Program-made: the position numbers and the translations under genes
Part shown: in pieces, positions 9,319 to 20,570 of the stretch
Layout: the number at the start of each line of letters is the position of its first letter
Numbering within the stretch: position 1 is the first letter of the stretch
Notes under the pieces: generated by a model
What the model was told of the DNA's origin: nothing
Seen by the model: only the letters and a program-made list of their open reading frames with translations
Databases searched by the model: none
Assembly (NCBI GenBank): GCA_024222295.1
Contig: JAAEPF010000002.1
Span: 124,001 to 188,000 of the forward strand
DNA: 64,000 nt
Reading direction: 5' to 3'
Source: Actinomycetes bacterium
Lineage (GTDB): Bacteria > Actinomycetota > Acidimicrobiia > Acidimicrobiales > Microtrichaceae

Positions 9319-10959
9319 GTGGCTGAACTGACCATCAACACCGGCGATATCACCGCCGCAATCCGCAAGAACCTCGACGGCTTCACCGCCGACACGAGCC
9401 TGACCCAGGTCGGCCATGTCGTCGAGGTCGGCGACGGAATTGCCCGAGTGTCGGGCCTTCCCGACGCAGCAGTGAACGAGCTGCTCGAGTTCGAGTCAGG
9501 CGTTGTCGGCCTCGCACTCAACCTCGACGAGGAGTCGATCGGTGCCGTTGTGCTCGGCGAGGTCGAGTCCATCGAAGAGGGCCAGACCGTCAAGGCCACC
9601 GGCGACATCCTGTCGGTGCCCGTCGGTGACGGCGTCCTCGGCCGCGTGGTCAACACGCTCGGCCAGCCCGTGGACGGCAAGGGAGCGCTCACCAACACCG
9701 AGCCCCGCCGCATGGAGATCCAGGCTCCCGGCATCATGGGTCGCAAGCCCGTGCACGAGCCGATGCAGACCGGCATCAAGGCGATCGACTCCCTGATCCC
9801 GGTTGGCCGTGGCCAGCGCGAGCTGATCATCGGCGACCGCAAGACCGGCAAGACCACGGTCGCCATCGACACGATCCTCAACCAGCGTGGCCTCGGCGTG
9901 AAGTGCATCTACGTCGCCATCGGCCAGAAGGCCTCCACCGTCGCCCAGACCGTGGCGACCCTCGAAGAGGCCGGTGCCATGGAGTACACGGTGGTCGTGG
10001 TGGCCCCCGCTTCGGACCCGGCGCCGTTCAAGTACCTCGCCCCCTACGCCGGCTGCGCCATGGGCCAGCACTGGATGGAGAACGGCGAGCACGGTCTCAT
10101 CGTCTATGACGACCTCTCCAAGCAGGCCGAGGCGTACCGCCAGGTGTCGCTGCTGCTGCGCCGCCCGCCGGGCCGCGAGGCATACCCCGGCGACGTCTTC
10201 TACCTGCACAGCCGCCTGCTCGAGCGTGCCGCAAAGCTCTCCGACGAGAACGGCGCAGGCTCGCTCACCGCGCTGCCGGTCATCGAGACCAAGGCCGGTG
10301 ACGTCTCGGCGTTCATCCCGACCAACGTGATCTCGATCACCGACGGCCAGATCTTCCTGCAGGACGACCTTTTCAAGTCGGGTGTGAGACCTGCTGTCGA
10401 CGTTGGTATCTCGGTGTCCCGAGTCGGCTCGGCCGCGCAGATCAAGGCGATGAAGACCGCTGTCGGCACGCTCAAGTCAGATCTGCAGCAGTTCCGTGAG
10501 CTGGAGGCGTTCGCAGCCTTCGGTTCCGACCTCGACGCAGTGTCGAAGGCCCAGCTCGAGCGTGGCTACCGCCTCACCGAGCTTCTCAAGCAGGGCATCA
10601 ACTCCCCCATGCCGGTCGAGGACCAGTGCGTGGTGATCTTCGCAGGCACCCGCGGCTACCTCGATGACATCGAGACCGAAGACGTGTCCCGGTTCGCCGA
10701 CGGCCTGCTCGAGTGGTTCTCGACCCGCCACGGCAACGTCCTCGACGGGATCCGCGAGAGCGGCAAGCTCGAGGACGAGGATGCCTTCGAGGAGATCATC
10801 AAGGCCTACGCCGAGCAGTTCGTCGCTTCGACGGTGGAGGGCGCCGCGCCCGACGCCGAGGACCAGGGCGACGCCGAGGCGACGGTGAAGCGCGGCACCC
10901 GTCACCTTCCCGAGGAAGAGATCGAGCGCGACGGTGACTCCGACGAGGCTGGGGCCTGA
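9319..10959 (+). CDS. atpA: F0F1 ATP synthase subunit alpha
   Basis: The 546-residue non-catalytic nucleotide-binding subunit has Walker [10 protein letters not shown] at 172-180, the [13 protein letters not shown] approach, and the Arg-finger segment [10 protein letters not shown] near 373-382. Start GTG at 9319, with GGAGC upstream. After the normal helical C-domain there is an extra tail of about 40 mostly acidic residues (from about 505: [17 protein letters not shown]...). Mycobacterial alpha also carries an extended tail that curbs ATP hydrolysis; a similar role here is only inference. Confidence 0.97.
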   Translation: MAELTINTGDITAAIRKNLDGFTADTSLTQVGHVVEVGDGIARVSGLPDAAVNELLEFESGVVGLALNLDEESIGAVVLGEVESIEEGQTVKATGDILSVPVGDGVLGRVVNTLGQPVDGKGALTNTEPRRMEIQAPGIMGRKPVHEPMQTGIKAIDSLIPVGRGQRELIIGDRKTGKTTVAIDTILNQRGLGVKCIYVAIGQKASTVAQTVATLEEAGAMEYTVVVVAPASDPAPFKYLAPYAGCAMGQHWMENGEHGLIVYDDLSKQAEAYRQVSLLLRRPPGREAYPGDVFYLHSRLLERAAKLSDENGAGSLTALPVIETKAGDVSAFIPTNVISITDGQIFLQDDLFKSGVRPAVDVGISVSRVGSAAQIKAMKTAVGTLKSDLQQFRELEAFAAFGSDLDAVSKAQLERGYRLTELLKQGINSPMPVEDQCVVIFAGTRGYLDDIETEDVSRFADGLLEWFSTRHGNVLDGIRESGKLEDEDAFEEIIKAYAEQFVASTVEGAAPDAEDQGDAEATVKRGTRHLPEEEIERDGDSDEAGA

Positions 10960-10962
10960 TCG

Positions 10963-13414
<2,452 letters not shown>

Positions 13415-13415
<1 letters not shown>

Positions 13416-13825
13416 TGCCCCTGACCGTCGAGCTGGTTTCCCCCGAACGCGTCGCCTTCTCCGGCGAGGCGGACATGGTGGTGTGCCGCACCACTGCGGG
13501 CGACATCGCATTCCAGCCTGGTCACGTCCCCTTCATCGGGGTGCTCCAGACCCACCCGGTCAAGGTCATCTCCGACGACGGATCCGACACGGTCATCGCC
13601 GTTCACCAGGGTTTCGTGGAGGTGTCGCCTCCCGATGCGGATGGCAACACCCGGATAACCATCCTTTCCGACGTGGCCGAGCTGGCCGAGACGATCGACG
13701 CCGATCGTGCCCGGACCGCCAAGGAGCGTGCGGAGGAGGCTCTGCAGGCCGACCCCGACGACCCCGAGGCAGCATCAGCGCTCGAGCGGGCCGAGGTCCG
13801 GCTCGGCGTCGTCGAAGCCGCCTGA
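13415..13825 (+). CDS. atpC: F0F1 ATP synthase subunit epsilon
   Basis: The 136-residue protein has the N-terminal beta-sandwich (LTVELVSPERVAFSGEADMVVCRTTAGDIAFQPGHVPFIGVL) that binds the c-ring and gamma, then a helical part rich in Ala/Glu/Asp. It links rotor to shaft and may limit hydrolysis. Its start overlaps the atpD stop. It closes the operon; a long hairpin follows at 13838. Confidence 0.94.
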
Positions 13826-13837
13826 TTACGCGTTTCG

Positions 13838-13874
13838 TTGGTGCTGGATCACGCAGGGCGTGATCCAGCACCAA
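13838..13874. terminator. Perfect 16-bp hairpin, shared terminator of atp operon and fasciclin gene
   Basis: Arms 13838-13853 and 13859-13874 are exact inverted repeats of 16 bases with a 5-base loop (CAGGG). It lies between two converging genes, so it can stop transcripts from both sides. There is no T-run after the stem. The stem contains GCTGGATCAC, a core shared with other hairpins in this window. Confidence 0.75.
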
Positions 13875-13898
13875 CAAAGCACTGCACTACCGGGGGGC

Positions 13899-14582
13899 TC
13901 AGACCCCTGCGAGGAGTGGTTCGAGGTTGGCCGGGCGCAGCACGAAGGCGATGCCGTGTGCGATCTGCGGGTTGCCGGCGTTGATGTCGAACTTGCTCGG
14001 GATCACGAATGGGTCGAAGTCGTCCCAGTCATTGTCCGCCAGGGCGATCCACTTGAACGCGGGCACTATCGGACGGACCCGGATATCGCCACCCTGCACC
14101 GTGGTGAGCGGGGTGTTGAAGGGCACGTTGGCCGCCGTGTCGGAGTCGATCGTGGAGCCCGCCACCACGTGGTACAGCAAGACCGTCTCGACGGTGTCGA
14201 TGCCCAGCGATGCGACTGCGTCGAAGACCTGCTGCTCCTTGACCCGGAAGAACCCGTAGTACTGGCCGGTCAGGTCACCCACGAGAGCCCAGAAGGCCCG
14301 GTCGTTGGGGATGAACGCGGTCAGCGGCACGGTGCCGTCGGTGAGAGCGGCGACAGGCGAATCAGGCTTCGCTTCCAGCACGGCCAGGACGGCCTGGGTG
14401 AGGATGTCGAAGTCATAGGCGTTGCGGTCGAAGTCGTTGCCGTCGGACAGCAACACGTCGGCCAACGACGGTGGTGGTGGTGGCTCCTGTGCTCCCGCGG
14501 CGGGAGCAGCAACCACCCCTGCTGCGAACACACCTGTGGCCGCCACAACCGCGGCCACCCTCCTGCGAATGGTCAGACGCAT
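13899..14582 (-). CDS. Secreted fasciclin (FAS1) domain protein
   Basis: The 227-residue protein has a signal peptide (basic MRLTIRRR, hydrophobic core, cleavage near AAGAQ) followed by a Pro-rich linker and one FAS1 domain with the features LTAFIPNDRAFWALV near 88 and VETVLLYHVVAGSTIDS near 142. FAS1 proteins are adhesion or ligand-binding modules at the cell surface. The start ATG has an excellent ribosome site (AAGGAGG, 14590-14596) seven bases upstream. It is downstream of the sigma-factor gene on the same strand with a 98-base gap and is a plausible target or partner of it. Confidence 0.87.
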   Translation of the reverse strand: MRLTIRRRVAAVVAATGVFAAGVVAAPAAGAQEPPPPPSLADVLLSDGNDFDRNAYDFDILTQAVLAVLEAKPDSPVAALTDGTVPLTAFIPNDRAFWALVGDLTGQYYGFFRVKEQQVFDAVASLGIDTVETVLLYHVVAGSTIDSDTAANVPFNTPLTTVQGGDIRVRPIVPAFKWIALADNDWDDFDPFVIPSKFDINAGNPQIAHGIAFVLRPANLEPLLAGV

Positions 14583-14589
14583 CGCGTCA

Positions 14590-14596
14590 CCTCCTT
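14590..14596 (-). promoter_or_regulatory. Ribosome-binding site of the fasciclin gene
   Basis: AAGGAGG on the minus strand, seven bases before the ATG, is among the strongest Shine-Dalgarno sequences in the window and fixes this start, while many neighbours show none. Confidence 0.7.
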
Positions 14597-14680
14597 GGTC
14601 GACGGCGCACGGTGCTCCGTCCGCAGGTGATTCGGCTTCGCCGCCAAACGCGGATGCGCGCCGGCGTCTCAAATCTCGGC

Positions 14681-16063
14681 TCAGCAGTGGCCGGGCAGCT
14701 CGTTCTCCAACAGATCGCGCAGGCCGGAGAAGTCGGTGCCGCCGGAAGCGGCCGCCAGGTTCCACTGCGGGGTCAGTGATGCGACGAGTGCGGCCATTTG
14801 CCCGGTGTACTGCTCCAGGGCCGCAGTGACGCCCTCCGGCGCAAGAGCATCGAGTTCCTGCAGATGGGCGAGGCTCGTGGTGAAGTAGGCCTCCACATCG
14901 GCCGGGGCGGGGGAGGCCGGGCCCTGGTTGGCCTGCCACCAGGGAAGCGACTCCGCCAACGCCGCACAGAAGGCTGCGAACGGGTCGGCGGTGGTCGCGA
15001 CATCGGTCGTCGGTGCCGCACTGGTTGGTGCGGCCGTGGAGGAGCTGACCGCATCGCTGGTCGAGGTGGCCACGTTCTCGACGGCGTTCGGGGCCGAGGC
15101 ATCCTCTTCGCCGCCCCGGTCTGCGAGCGCGTACCACGCCAGGGCGAGAACGACGACCCCCGCTGCAGCAGTGCCTGTCACGAGCATCGCAACCCGGCCC
15201 GTGGATCCAGCTGTGGCGGCAACCATGCCGCTCGTCGGGTTGGCCGGGACGGCGTCCGGCTCGGCGGGGCCCAGGTTTGCCTGCACCACGTTCTCCGGCT
15301 GTGGTGACACCTCCGCCACGCCCAGCGTGGCGAGCACCCGGTCCCGAAGCAGCACCGGTGGTGCCAGCAGCGGCAGGGAGCCGAACAGGGCTGCCGGGCT
15401 CGCTGCGCGCTCCGCGGTCTCCTCACACACATTGCACGATTCGACGTGACGCGCGACGCGCTTGCGCACCGTGGGGGTGAAGGGGCCGTCGCCGCGCAGG
15501 CGTCGCAGCTCGTCGCAGTGGATGCTGCCGTGGCGCGCCGCTTGGCACGCCACCACGGACTGGCGCAGCCGGTGGCGGGCGCTGTGCAGTCGGCGGTCCA
15601 CCGTCGCGCGTTCGACCCCGAGCACGTCGGCGGTCTCGGCGCCATCGAGTCCGACCCGGTCACGCAGGAGCAGCAACTCCCGGTCGTCAGGCTCCAGACC
15701 GTCCAGGGCCGCGTCGATCACGTCGCCCTGGTCTGCCCGCAGCACCTCGTCCTCGGGCGTTGGCCCCGTGCCTGCGCTTGCTTCGAATTCCTCTGTGGGT
15801 ACCTCGCGGCGCCGACCCCGGCGCCTCACCCGGTTGCGTGCGATGGAGAACAGCCAGGGCTTCAGACTCCGTGGGTCTCGGAGCTGATCGAGCGACTCCA
15901 TGGCTGTCAGGTAGGTGTCGTGTACGGCGTCGGCGGCCTCGTGCGGGGATCCGATTCGGGAACACATGTCGAACATCGGGGTCGCATAGCGGTCGTAGAT
16001 CTCCGCGACAGCGGCCCGGTCGCCTGACCGGGCCGCCATCGCGAGGTCTGCGTCGCTCCTCAT
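14681..16063 (-). CDS. ECF sigma factor fused to zinc anti-sigma motif, membrane helix and outer domain
   Basis: The 460-residue protein begins as an ECF sigma factor: sigma-2 at about 15-85 (AVAEIYDRYATPMFDMC; PWLFSIARNRVRRRGRR) and sigma-4 at about 115-170 (DRELLLLRDRVGLDGAETADVLGV; RATVDRRLHSARHRLRQ). It then has a zinc anti-sigma pattern, C183 plus H206-x3-C210-x2-C213, a single membrane helix at about 292-312, a Ser/Thr/Ala linker, and an outer domain of about 100 residues ending in Cys460. The sigma factor and its likely inhibitor are thus one polypeptide tethered to the membrane. Release would need proteolysis or a shape change. The start overlaps the lipoprotein stop (ATGA). Confidence 0.88.
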   Translation of the reverse strand: MRSDADLAMAARSGDRAAVAEIYDRYATPMFDMCSRIGSPHEAADAVHDTYLTAMESLDQLRDPRSLKPWLFSIARNRVRRRGRRREVPTEEFEASAGTGPTPEDEVLRADQGDVIDAALDGLEPDDRELLLLRDRVGLDGAETADVLGVERATVDRRLHSARHRLRQSVVACQAARHGSIHCDELRRLRGDGPFTPTVRKRVARHVESCNVCEETAERAASPAALFGSLPLLAPPVLLRDRVLATLGVAEVSPQPENVVQANLGPAEPDAVPANPTSGMVAATAGSTGRVAMLVTGTAAAGVVVLALAWYALADRGGEEDASAPNAVENVATSTSDAVSSSTAAPTSAAPTTDVATTADPFAAFCAALAESLPWWQANQGPASPAPADVEAYFTTSLAHLQELDALAPEGVTAALEQYTGQMAALVASLTPQWNLAAASGGTDFSGLRDLLENELPGHC

Positions 16064-17139
16064 GCGCCACCCGAGAGGTCGAGGTACGCAGCCTCCATCT
16101 CGAGGACCAGGTCACAGATCAGTTCCGTGCCCTCGGCCCACATGCCCGCCTCGAGATAGTTGACGGCCTCCATGTTGCGTTCGGACCACTGAGCCGCGGT
16201 CAGCGGATCGAGTCCGAGCGGGGTGAGGAGCACCACCAGCTCTGCATAGCGGGAAAGGCAGGTGGTCGGGTCGACGTCATGCACGTCGCCACCGTCGAAC
16301 ACGGGGGTGGTCGTGGTCGTCGTTGTGGTTGTGCGGGGCGGTTCGGCGATCGGGCCTTCCTCGTCGCCCGGCGGTTCGTTCGTCGCGTCGCTGCCGGCTG
16401 GCACCGCTTGCTCGGCGCCGGTGTGGATGTTGATCGTGATGAAGACGTTGACCGGCTGGTGCTCGGTGACGATCACGACGGGTGTGTTCCCGTAGCCAGG
16501 CCAGGGTGTGCCGACCGGCTCATGGCTCACGGACGTGTCGGGAGCGTCGAGCGGGTTGCCGCATGCGCAGCGGACCCTCGGAACGCCATACGGGTCGACA
16601 AGAACCGCAGTGCCGGCCTGCAGCACGCTCTGAAACGGTGTTGCCACTCCATCGCGGTAGCCGTGGTTGGTGACCCGGGTGTCGTGCAGGAGCACCATCG
16701 GGGTGAGTGTGTCGAGGAACGGATCGATGCCGTGCACGCCGATTCCCTGCGCATCAGCCCATGCCTCCGCCTTGGCGAGGTCCGCACCCAGGTACCGGCT
16801 GATCGCAGCGGTGTCGCAGGTGGCTTCGTCACCGGTGCCGCCGTAGAGCCCGGGGCTGTCCCCGGGCAGTAATGCAACCGCGTCGTCGCTGGTCTCCTCC
16901 GGGAGTTCGACCTCGTCGTGGGCGACGTCGGTCGCGGCGTCGACGTCGGCCTCGCTGACCGCCGATGCGGAATCGGTGAACGGATCCTCGCCGGGTGACA
17001 GGGCGGCCTCCAGCACGAGTGGGGGCCGCTCCGCGGAGGTGAGCGCAGTGGCGTCCCCGAGGTCGTCGGAGCTCGAGCAGGCACCGGCCAGCAGGGCCAG
17101 CGCCGGAATCGTCATCAGGAGCTTTCGGGTGGAATTCAT
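16060..17139 (-). CDS. DUF6777-like lipoprotein
   Basis: The 359-residue protein has a lipoprotein signal (MNSTRKLLMTIPALALLAG, lipobox Cys21), a polar linker, and a core matching my memory of the DUF6777 family: ISRYLGADLAKAEAWADAQGI near 114-133, then TPMVLLHDTRVTNHGYRDG near 146-164 and QAGTAVLVDPYGVPRVRC near 174-191. After the core comes a run of nine Thr and a helical C-terminal part. It is expected on the outer face of the membrane. It sits directly upstream of, and overlapping, the sigma/anti-sigma fusion, so it may be its signal input. An ATG at 17137-17139 follows GAGAGG; longer starts are less likely. Confidence 0.8.
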   Translation of the reverse strand: MNSTRKLLMTIPALALLAGACSSSDDLGDATALTSAERPPLVLEAALSPGEDPFTDSASAVSEADVDAATDVAHDEVELPEETSDDAVALLPGDSPGLYGGTGDEATCDTAAISRYLGADLAKAEAWADAQGIGVHGIDPFLDTLTPMVLLHDTRVTNHGYRDGVATPFQSVLQAGTAVLVDPYGVPRVRCACGNPLDAPDTSVSHEPVGTPWPGYGNTPVVIVTEHQPVNVFITINIHTGAEQAVPAGSDATNEPPGDEEGPIAEPPRTTTTTTTTTPVFDGGDVHDVDPTTCLSRYAELVVLLTPLGLDPLTAAQWSERNMEAVNYLEAGMWAEGTELICDLVLEMEAAYLDLSGGA

Positions 17140-17149
17140 CGGTGTGCCT

Positions 17150-17175
17150 CTCTTGGTGGTGGACAACACCAAGAG
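17150..17175 (-). promoter_or_regulatory. Leader hairpin next to the lipoprotein ribosome site
   Basis: Exact 9-base arms 17150-17158 and 17167-17175 (CTCTTGGTG / CACCAAGAG) with an 8-base loop lie in the untranslated leader, 11 bases before the start codon. The arm touches the GAGAGG ribosome site, so it could affect translation of the lipoprotein and the coupled sigma gene. Confidence 0.45.
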
Positions 17176-17208
17176 CCAGTGAACCGGGAAACCTCCCCGA
17201 AACGCCCA

Positions 17209-17224
17209 TGTGACTTAGGTCACA
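17209..17224. promoter_or_regulatory. Near-perfect CRP/FNR-type operator
   Basis: TGTGA-N6-TCACA lies at 17209-17224, and the dyad extends by two more base pairs on each side (17206-17227). It is 70 bases upstream of the lipoprotein start and just downstream of a candidate -10, where a bound regulator would block transcription. The regulator is not encoded in the window. Confidence 0.65.
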
Positions 17225-17232
17225 TGGGGTGT

Positions 17233-17261
17233 AGTATCAGCAGGATCGGTTGCCTTGTCGT
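17233..17261 (-). promoter_or_regulatory. Candidate promoter of the lipoprotein-sigma-fasciclin unit
   Basis: On the minus strand, ACGACA (17261-17256), a 17-base spacer and GATACT (17238-17233) give a moderate match. Transcription would begin inside or next to the CRP-type site. Weak hexamers; inference. Confidence 0.35.
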
Positions 17262-17262
17262 C

Positions 17263-17289
17263 TCTGGGTCACGTCGGGCGCGATCCAGA
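17263..17289 (-). terminator. Imperfect hairpin after glpX
   Basis: Arms TCTGGGTC (17263-17270) and GATCCAGA (17282-17289) pair with one G-T, then two more inner pairs around a TCGGG loop. It begins 16 bases after the glpX stop and resembles the hairpin at 13838 (shared CTGGRTCAC core), so it is probably the glpX terminator. Confidence 0.45.
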
Positions 17290-17304
17290 ACCGGCGAAGC
17301 CGGG

Positions 17305-18279
17305 TCAGGGCTGATTCCAGGGCAACTTGTCGCCAGGGTGGTGTGCGTCGATCAGGCGCACCGTACGCGAGCTCGATCGCATCACCAGCGACTGCGTGGT
17401 CGCACCCCCGCGCACGTAGTGCACGCCCTGCAACAGGTTGCCATCGGTGATTCCGGTGGCGGCGAAGAAGCAGTTGTCGCTGTCGACCATGTCATCGGTG
17501 TGAAGCACGCGCGACAGGTCATAGCCGGCGGCCTCCGCGGCGGTGCGCTCCTCGTCGTCGCGGGGCCAGAGGCGACCGAGCTGCTCGCCGCCCATCCCCT
17601 TGAGCGCCGCAGCCGATATGACTCCCTCCGGTGTGCCGCCGATTCCGAACAGGATGTCGACGCCTGAGTCGTACCAGGCAGTCGCGATGGCTCCGGCCAC
17701 GTCGCCGTCGCCGATCAAGCGGATGCGCGCGCCTGCCTCGCGGATCTCGTTGATGATGTCCTCGTGGCGCGGCCGGTCGAGAACCGTCGCGGTCACTTCG
17801 GTTACGTCCATCTTCTTGGCCTTGGCCACTGCCCGGATGTTCTCGGTCACTGTCGCATCCATGCTGATGTGCCCGGCAGCCGCGGGCCCGACTGCGATCT
17901 TCTCCATGTAGACGCATGGACCGGGATCGAACATGGAGCCCTTCTCGGACACGGCTATCACGGCCACGGCGCCGCCGCGCCCCTTGGAGGTGAGCGTGGT
18001 TCCGTCGATCGGGTCGACGGCGATGTCCACCTCGGGGCCGGTGCCGTCGCCCACGACCTCGCCGTTGTAGAGCATCGGCGCTTCGTCCTTCTCGCCCTCA
18101 CCGATGATCACGGTGCCCTGCATGGACACGGTGCCTGCGATGAGGCGCATGGCGTCGACGGCGGCGCCGTCGGCAGCCTCCTTGTCACCACGGCCCACCC
18201 ACCGCGAAGCCGCAAGCGCTGCGGCTTCGGTGGTACGGACGATCTCGAGGGCCAGGTTGCGGTCGGGAACGGCTGCCAT
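17305..18279 (-). CDS. glpX: Class II fructose-1,6-bisphosphatase
   Basis: The 324-residue enzyme removes phosphate from fructose 1,6-bisphosphate in gluconeogenesis. Family marks: [15 protein letters not shown] near 31-45, [11 protein letters not shown] at 60-70, DPIDGTT at 89-95, and the later GIGGTPEGV and [16 protein letters not shown]. The length is normal. The open frame runs about 100 codons further upstream, but the ATG at 18277-18279 matches the family start and has a TATGTT hexamer six bases before it (leaderless type). Confidence 0.96.
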   Translation of the reverse strand: MAAVPDRNLALEIVRTTEAAALAASRWVGRGDKEAADGAAVDAMRLIAGTVSMQGTVIIGEGEKDEAPMLYNGEVVGDGTGPEVDIAVDPIDGTTLTSKGRGGAVAVIAVSEKGSMFDPGPCVYMEKIAVGPAAAGHISMDATVTENIRAVAKAKKMDVTEVTATVLDRPRHEDIINEIREAGARIRLIGDGDVAGAIATAWYDSGVDILFGIGGTPEGVISAAALKGMGGEQLGRLWPRDDEERTAAEAAGYDLSRVLHTDDMVDSDNCFFAATGITDGNLLQGVHYVRGGATTQSLVMRSSSRTVRLIDAHHPGDKLPWNQP

Positions 18280-18285
18280 TCGCGC

Positions 18286-18291
18286 AACATA
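18286..18291 (-). promoter_or_regulatory. Leaderless -10 of glpX
   Basis: TATGTT on the minus strand ends six bases before the glpX ATG. Confidence 0.5.
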
Positions 18292-18322
18292 CCTGTTGGT
18301 CCGCGGCCCGGCCCAAACGTGC

Positions 18323-18328
18323 CAGCAT
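18323..18328 (+). promoter_or_regulatory. Possible leaderless -10 of the repeat protein
   Basis: CAGCAT ends six bases before the GTG start; weaker match than most others. Confidence 0.3.
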
Positions 18329-18334
18329 GTCGCC

Positions 18335-19234
18335 GTGAGCAACGACCCTGAAGGCCTGGAGGGCGATGCCGGCGTCGACGGCGAAGACGCAGGCGCCATC
18401 GGCGAAGGCGCCGGCAATGCCGTGGAGTATGACGTGAGTCCATGGGCCGGTGAGACCCGACGGATCCTGCGCACGGTGCTGGCCGAGCGGGAGATCCCCC
18501 ATGCCTGGGAAGGCACCGTCGTGGTGGTGCCCGAGGCATTCGAGGAAGCGATGGACCAGATGGTCGACGAGGTGGCGTCCACTGCCCGTGCCGCCCTTGG
18601 CAGCGCACGCGAGAAGGTCGGCTACGACGTGTCGCTCTGGTCGGCCGCCACGCAGAACAAGTTGGTCGACAAGCTCGTCGAAGCCACCATTGCCCACGAG
18701 TGGGACGCAGAAGGTGACCTGTTGGTGCATGCCGAGGACGCGGAATCGGTCGAGGAGATCCTCGATGAGCTGGGCGACCCCGACGGCAGCGAAGAGATCG
18801 ACGGCCTCGAACTCCACGATCGGCTCGGGAAGTTGTTCGTGGTCGTCGACAGGCTCGCCAACGACCCGCAGGACTCGACCGGCGTACGGGGCATCGAGCA
18901 GGCCTACGGCGCCATCGAGAGTGCCGGCCTTCCCTTCGGGGTAGACGCCGCGCTGTGGCTCGACATCCACAAGGTCGCGGGCCGCCTCCGCGACACGGTC
19001 GACGATGTGGCCAGTGGAGTGCCCGGGGCGATGTCGTTCACCGCGGCTGAGGAGCCCGACGACGCGCCGGCCGAGAGCCACGACCCGGACGCCGATGGCG
19101 AAGACAACGGCGAATCGGATGCGGCCGGCACCGAGGGCCCGAGCGACTCCGGGGCCGACAGGACCGTCACCGAGCGACCATCTGTGGAACGTCTTGCCAA
19201 CGAGCTCCGCGAAATGCTCCGGCGCCTCGTCTGA
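18335..19234 (+). CDS. Acidic protein with two internal repeats, unknown function
   Basis: The 299-residue soluble protein is very acidic. Two segments are related: residues about 31-80 ([19 protein letters not shown]...HAWEG) and 97-147 ([19 protein letters not shown]...HEWDA). Each has YDVS, a Trp, a helix, an H-x-W motif and a helix rich in Glu. A third partial version begins near residue 200 ([18 protein letters not shown]). The tail (about 230-275) is disordered. The start GTG fits a CAGCAT hexamer six bases upstream and is divergent from glpX. I do not recognise the family. Confidence 0.75.
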   Translation: MSNDPEGLEGDAGVDGEDAGAIGEGAGNAVEYDVSPWAGETRRILRTVLAEREIPHAWEGTVVVVPEAFEEAMDQMVDEVASTARAALGSAREKVGYDVSLWSAATQNKLVDKLVEATIAHEWDAEGDLLVHAEDAESVEEILDELGDPDGSEEIDGLELHDRLGKLFVVVDRLANDPQDSTGVRGIEQAYGAIESAGLPFGVDAALWLDIHKVAGRLRDTVDDVASGVPGAMSFTAAEEPDDAPAESHDPDADGEDNGESDAAGTEGPSDSGADRTVTERPSVERLANELREMLRRLV

Positions 19235-19236
19235 CG

Positions 19237-19242
19237 TACCTT
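19237..19242 (+). promoter_or_regulatory. Leaderless -10 of the J-domain gene
   Basis: TACCTT ends six bases before the ATG at 19249 and overlaps the end of the previous gene by no more than the stop region. Confidence 0.45.
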
Positions 19243-19248
19243 GAGGCC

Positions 19249-19959
19249 ATGGTCGTGGCCGAACTCGAGGCCTTCTTCTCGCGCCCCGTCGCGCCAACCC
19301 GCCGCATAGCGGTCGGAGAACTGCGCCTGGCCGGCGGCGGGGCGCCCGACGCTGCCGCCATGTTGCTGGGTGGCATCGTGGCGACGTTCGGTCGACCGCT
19401 GGACGACGACGACCTCGCAGATCTGGTGAGACTCATTGGCGACGTGGAGGCCGGGCGGCGGACCCCGCAGCCGCGCCTGCGGCATCGATTCCAGGTCGAC
19501 CGAGTGGGCCTGAAGCGCTCCAGCACGAAACTGGTGGCGGACAGCAACGGCTACTTCGACCTGCTGATCGACCGCAGCAACGGCACTTCGATCCAGCACG
19601 CCCTGGCGGCGGTCTACGCGGCCTCGCGACTCCACCGCGACGAACGCCGCGGTGCGGCCGCCGCGATGCGGGCCGGATTGGCCTGGCGCGGCGAGGTCGG
19701 TCCTGAACTGCTCGGCATGTTGAGGCCGGGCGTGGTGCCATCGGCGATGGGCGCAGCTGTTGGATCAGCTGACCCCGTTTCGTGGGCCATGCGGGTGCTC
19801 GGGCTGGCGACCGTCGACGACCGGCCGGGGCGTTCCACGGTCCAGAAGGCATTCAGGGCTGCACTGCGCGACGTACACCCCGACCACGGTGCACCGCTCG
19901 ATGGTGCCGCGGTGCGAATAGAGGAGCTCGACACGGCCCGTCGCATCCTGCTGGGATGA
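19249..19959 (+). CDS. Protein with C-terminal J-domain
   Basis: The 236-residue protein has an unrecognised N-terminal part of about 180 residues and, at 183-236, a J-domain-like end: helix MRVLGLATVDDRPGRSTVQKAFRAALRDV, the HPD motif at 210-212, and a final helix IEELDTARRILLG. J-domains stimulate Hsp70 (DnaK) proteins. Having the J-domain at the C-terminus is unusual. It lies between the acidic repeat protein and a hydrolase gene on the same strand. Confidence 0.78.
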   Translation: MVVAELEAFFSRPVAPTRRIAVGELRLAGGGAPDAAAMLLGGIVATFGRPLDDDDLADLVRLIGDVEAGRRTPQPRLRHRFQVDRVGLKRSSTKLVADSNGYFDLLIDRSNGTSIQHALAAVYAASRLHRDERRGAAAAMRAGLAWRGEVGPELLGMLRPGVVPSAMGAAVGSADPVSWAMRVLGLATVDDRPGRSTVQKAFRAALRDVHPDHGAPLDGAAVRIEELDTARRILLG

Positions 19960-19964
19960 GGTGA

Positions 19965-20570
19965 ATGGGCGCCAGACGCAGACCGAAGGACCCCGCAGCC
20001 GTGCTGCTCTGGCCGGGCGCCGGCACGGGTGCAGACCATCAGTCTCTGGTCGATCTGGAGGCCGGGCTGCCCGAGTTCCCGGTGCGGCGAATCGACTTCC
20101 CATACCGCCGGGAGGGTCGCAAGGCCCCGGACCGGGCGCCGAAGCTGGTGGCTTCGATCGTCGCGGAGGTGCAGCGAGCGGGTGACGAGCTGGGTATAGA
20201 CAGCTCGCGGATCGTGATAGGTGGGCGTTCGATGGGTGGCCGCATGTGCTCGATGGCCGCGGCTGAGGGGCTGCGCGTCGCGGGTGTGGTGCTGGTCGCC
20301 TACCCGCTTCACCCACCGGGCAAGCCCGAGAAGCTCCGCACCGACCACTTCGGCAACCTGGCGGTGCCGAGCCTGTGGCTGTGCGGTGACCGCGACCCGT
20401 TCGGTTCGCCTGCGGAGCTCGCAGACGCACTGGACTCCGTGGCCGGACCTGTGACCTCGGTGACCCTCGAGGGCCGCCACGACCTCAAGGGTGCGGGGGA
20501 GAAGACCCTGGCCGAGTTGCGAGACTGGCTCGGTCTTAGCCGCCGCCCTCCGGCGGCTTCCCTGCGTTGA
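19965..20570 (+). CDS. Alpha/beta hydrolase of the Tex30/KANL3-like family
   Basis: The 201-residue protein has a compact alpha/beta hydrolase core: oxyanion segment LLWPGAGTGADH near 14-25, nucleophile Ser89 in GGRSMGGRM, an acid residue near 142-144 (CGDRDPF) and His172 in GRHDLKG. Substrate is unknown. It starts five bases after the J-domain gene and converges with the MFS gene, overlapping its 3' end by 35 bases. Confidence 0.82.
   Translation: MGARRRPKDPAAVLLWPGAGTGADHQSLVDLEAGLPEFPVRRIDFPYRREGRKAPDRAPKLVASIVAEVQRAGDELGIDSSRIVIGGRSMGGRMCSMAAAEGLRVAGVVLVAYPLHPPGKPEKLRTDHFGNLAVPSLWLCGDRDPFGSPAELADALDSVAGPVTSVTLEGRHDLKGAGEKTLAELRDWLGLSRRPPAASLR

Noticed and set aside
16300-16345. GTGGTCGT-rich run that looks like a simple repeat
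   Set aside because: It encodes the poly-Thr linker of the lipoprotein; no sign of a separate element.
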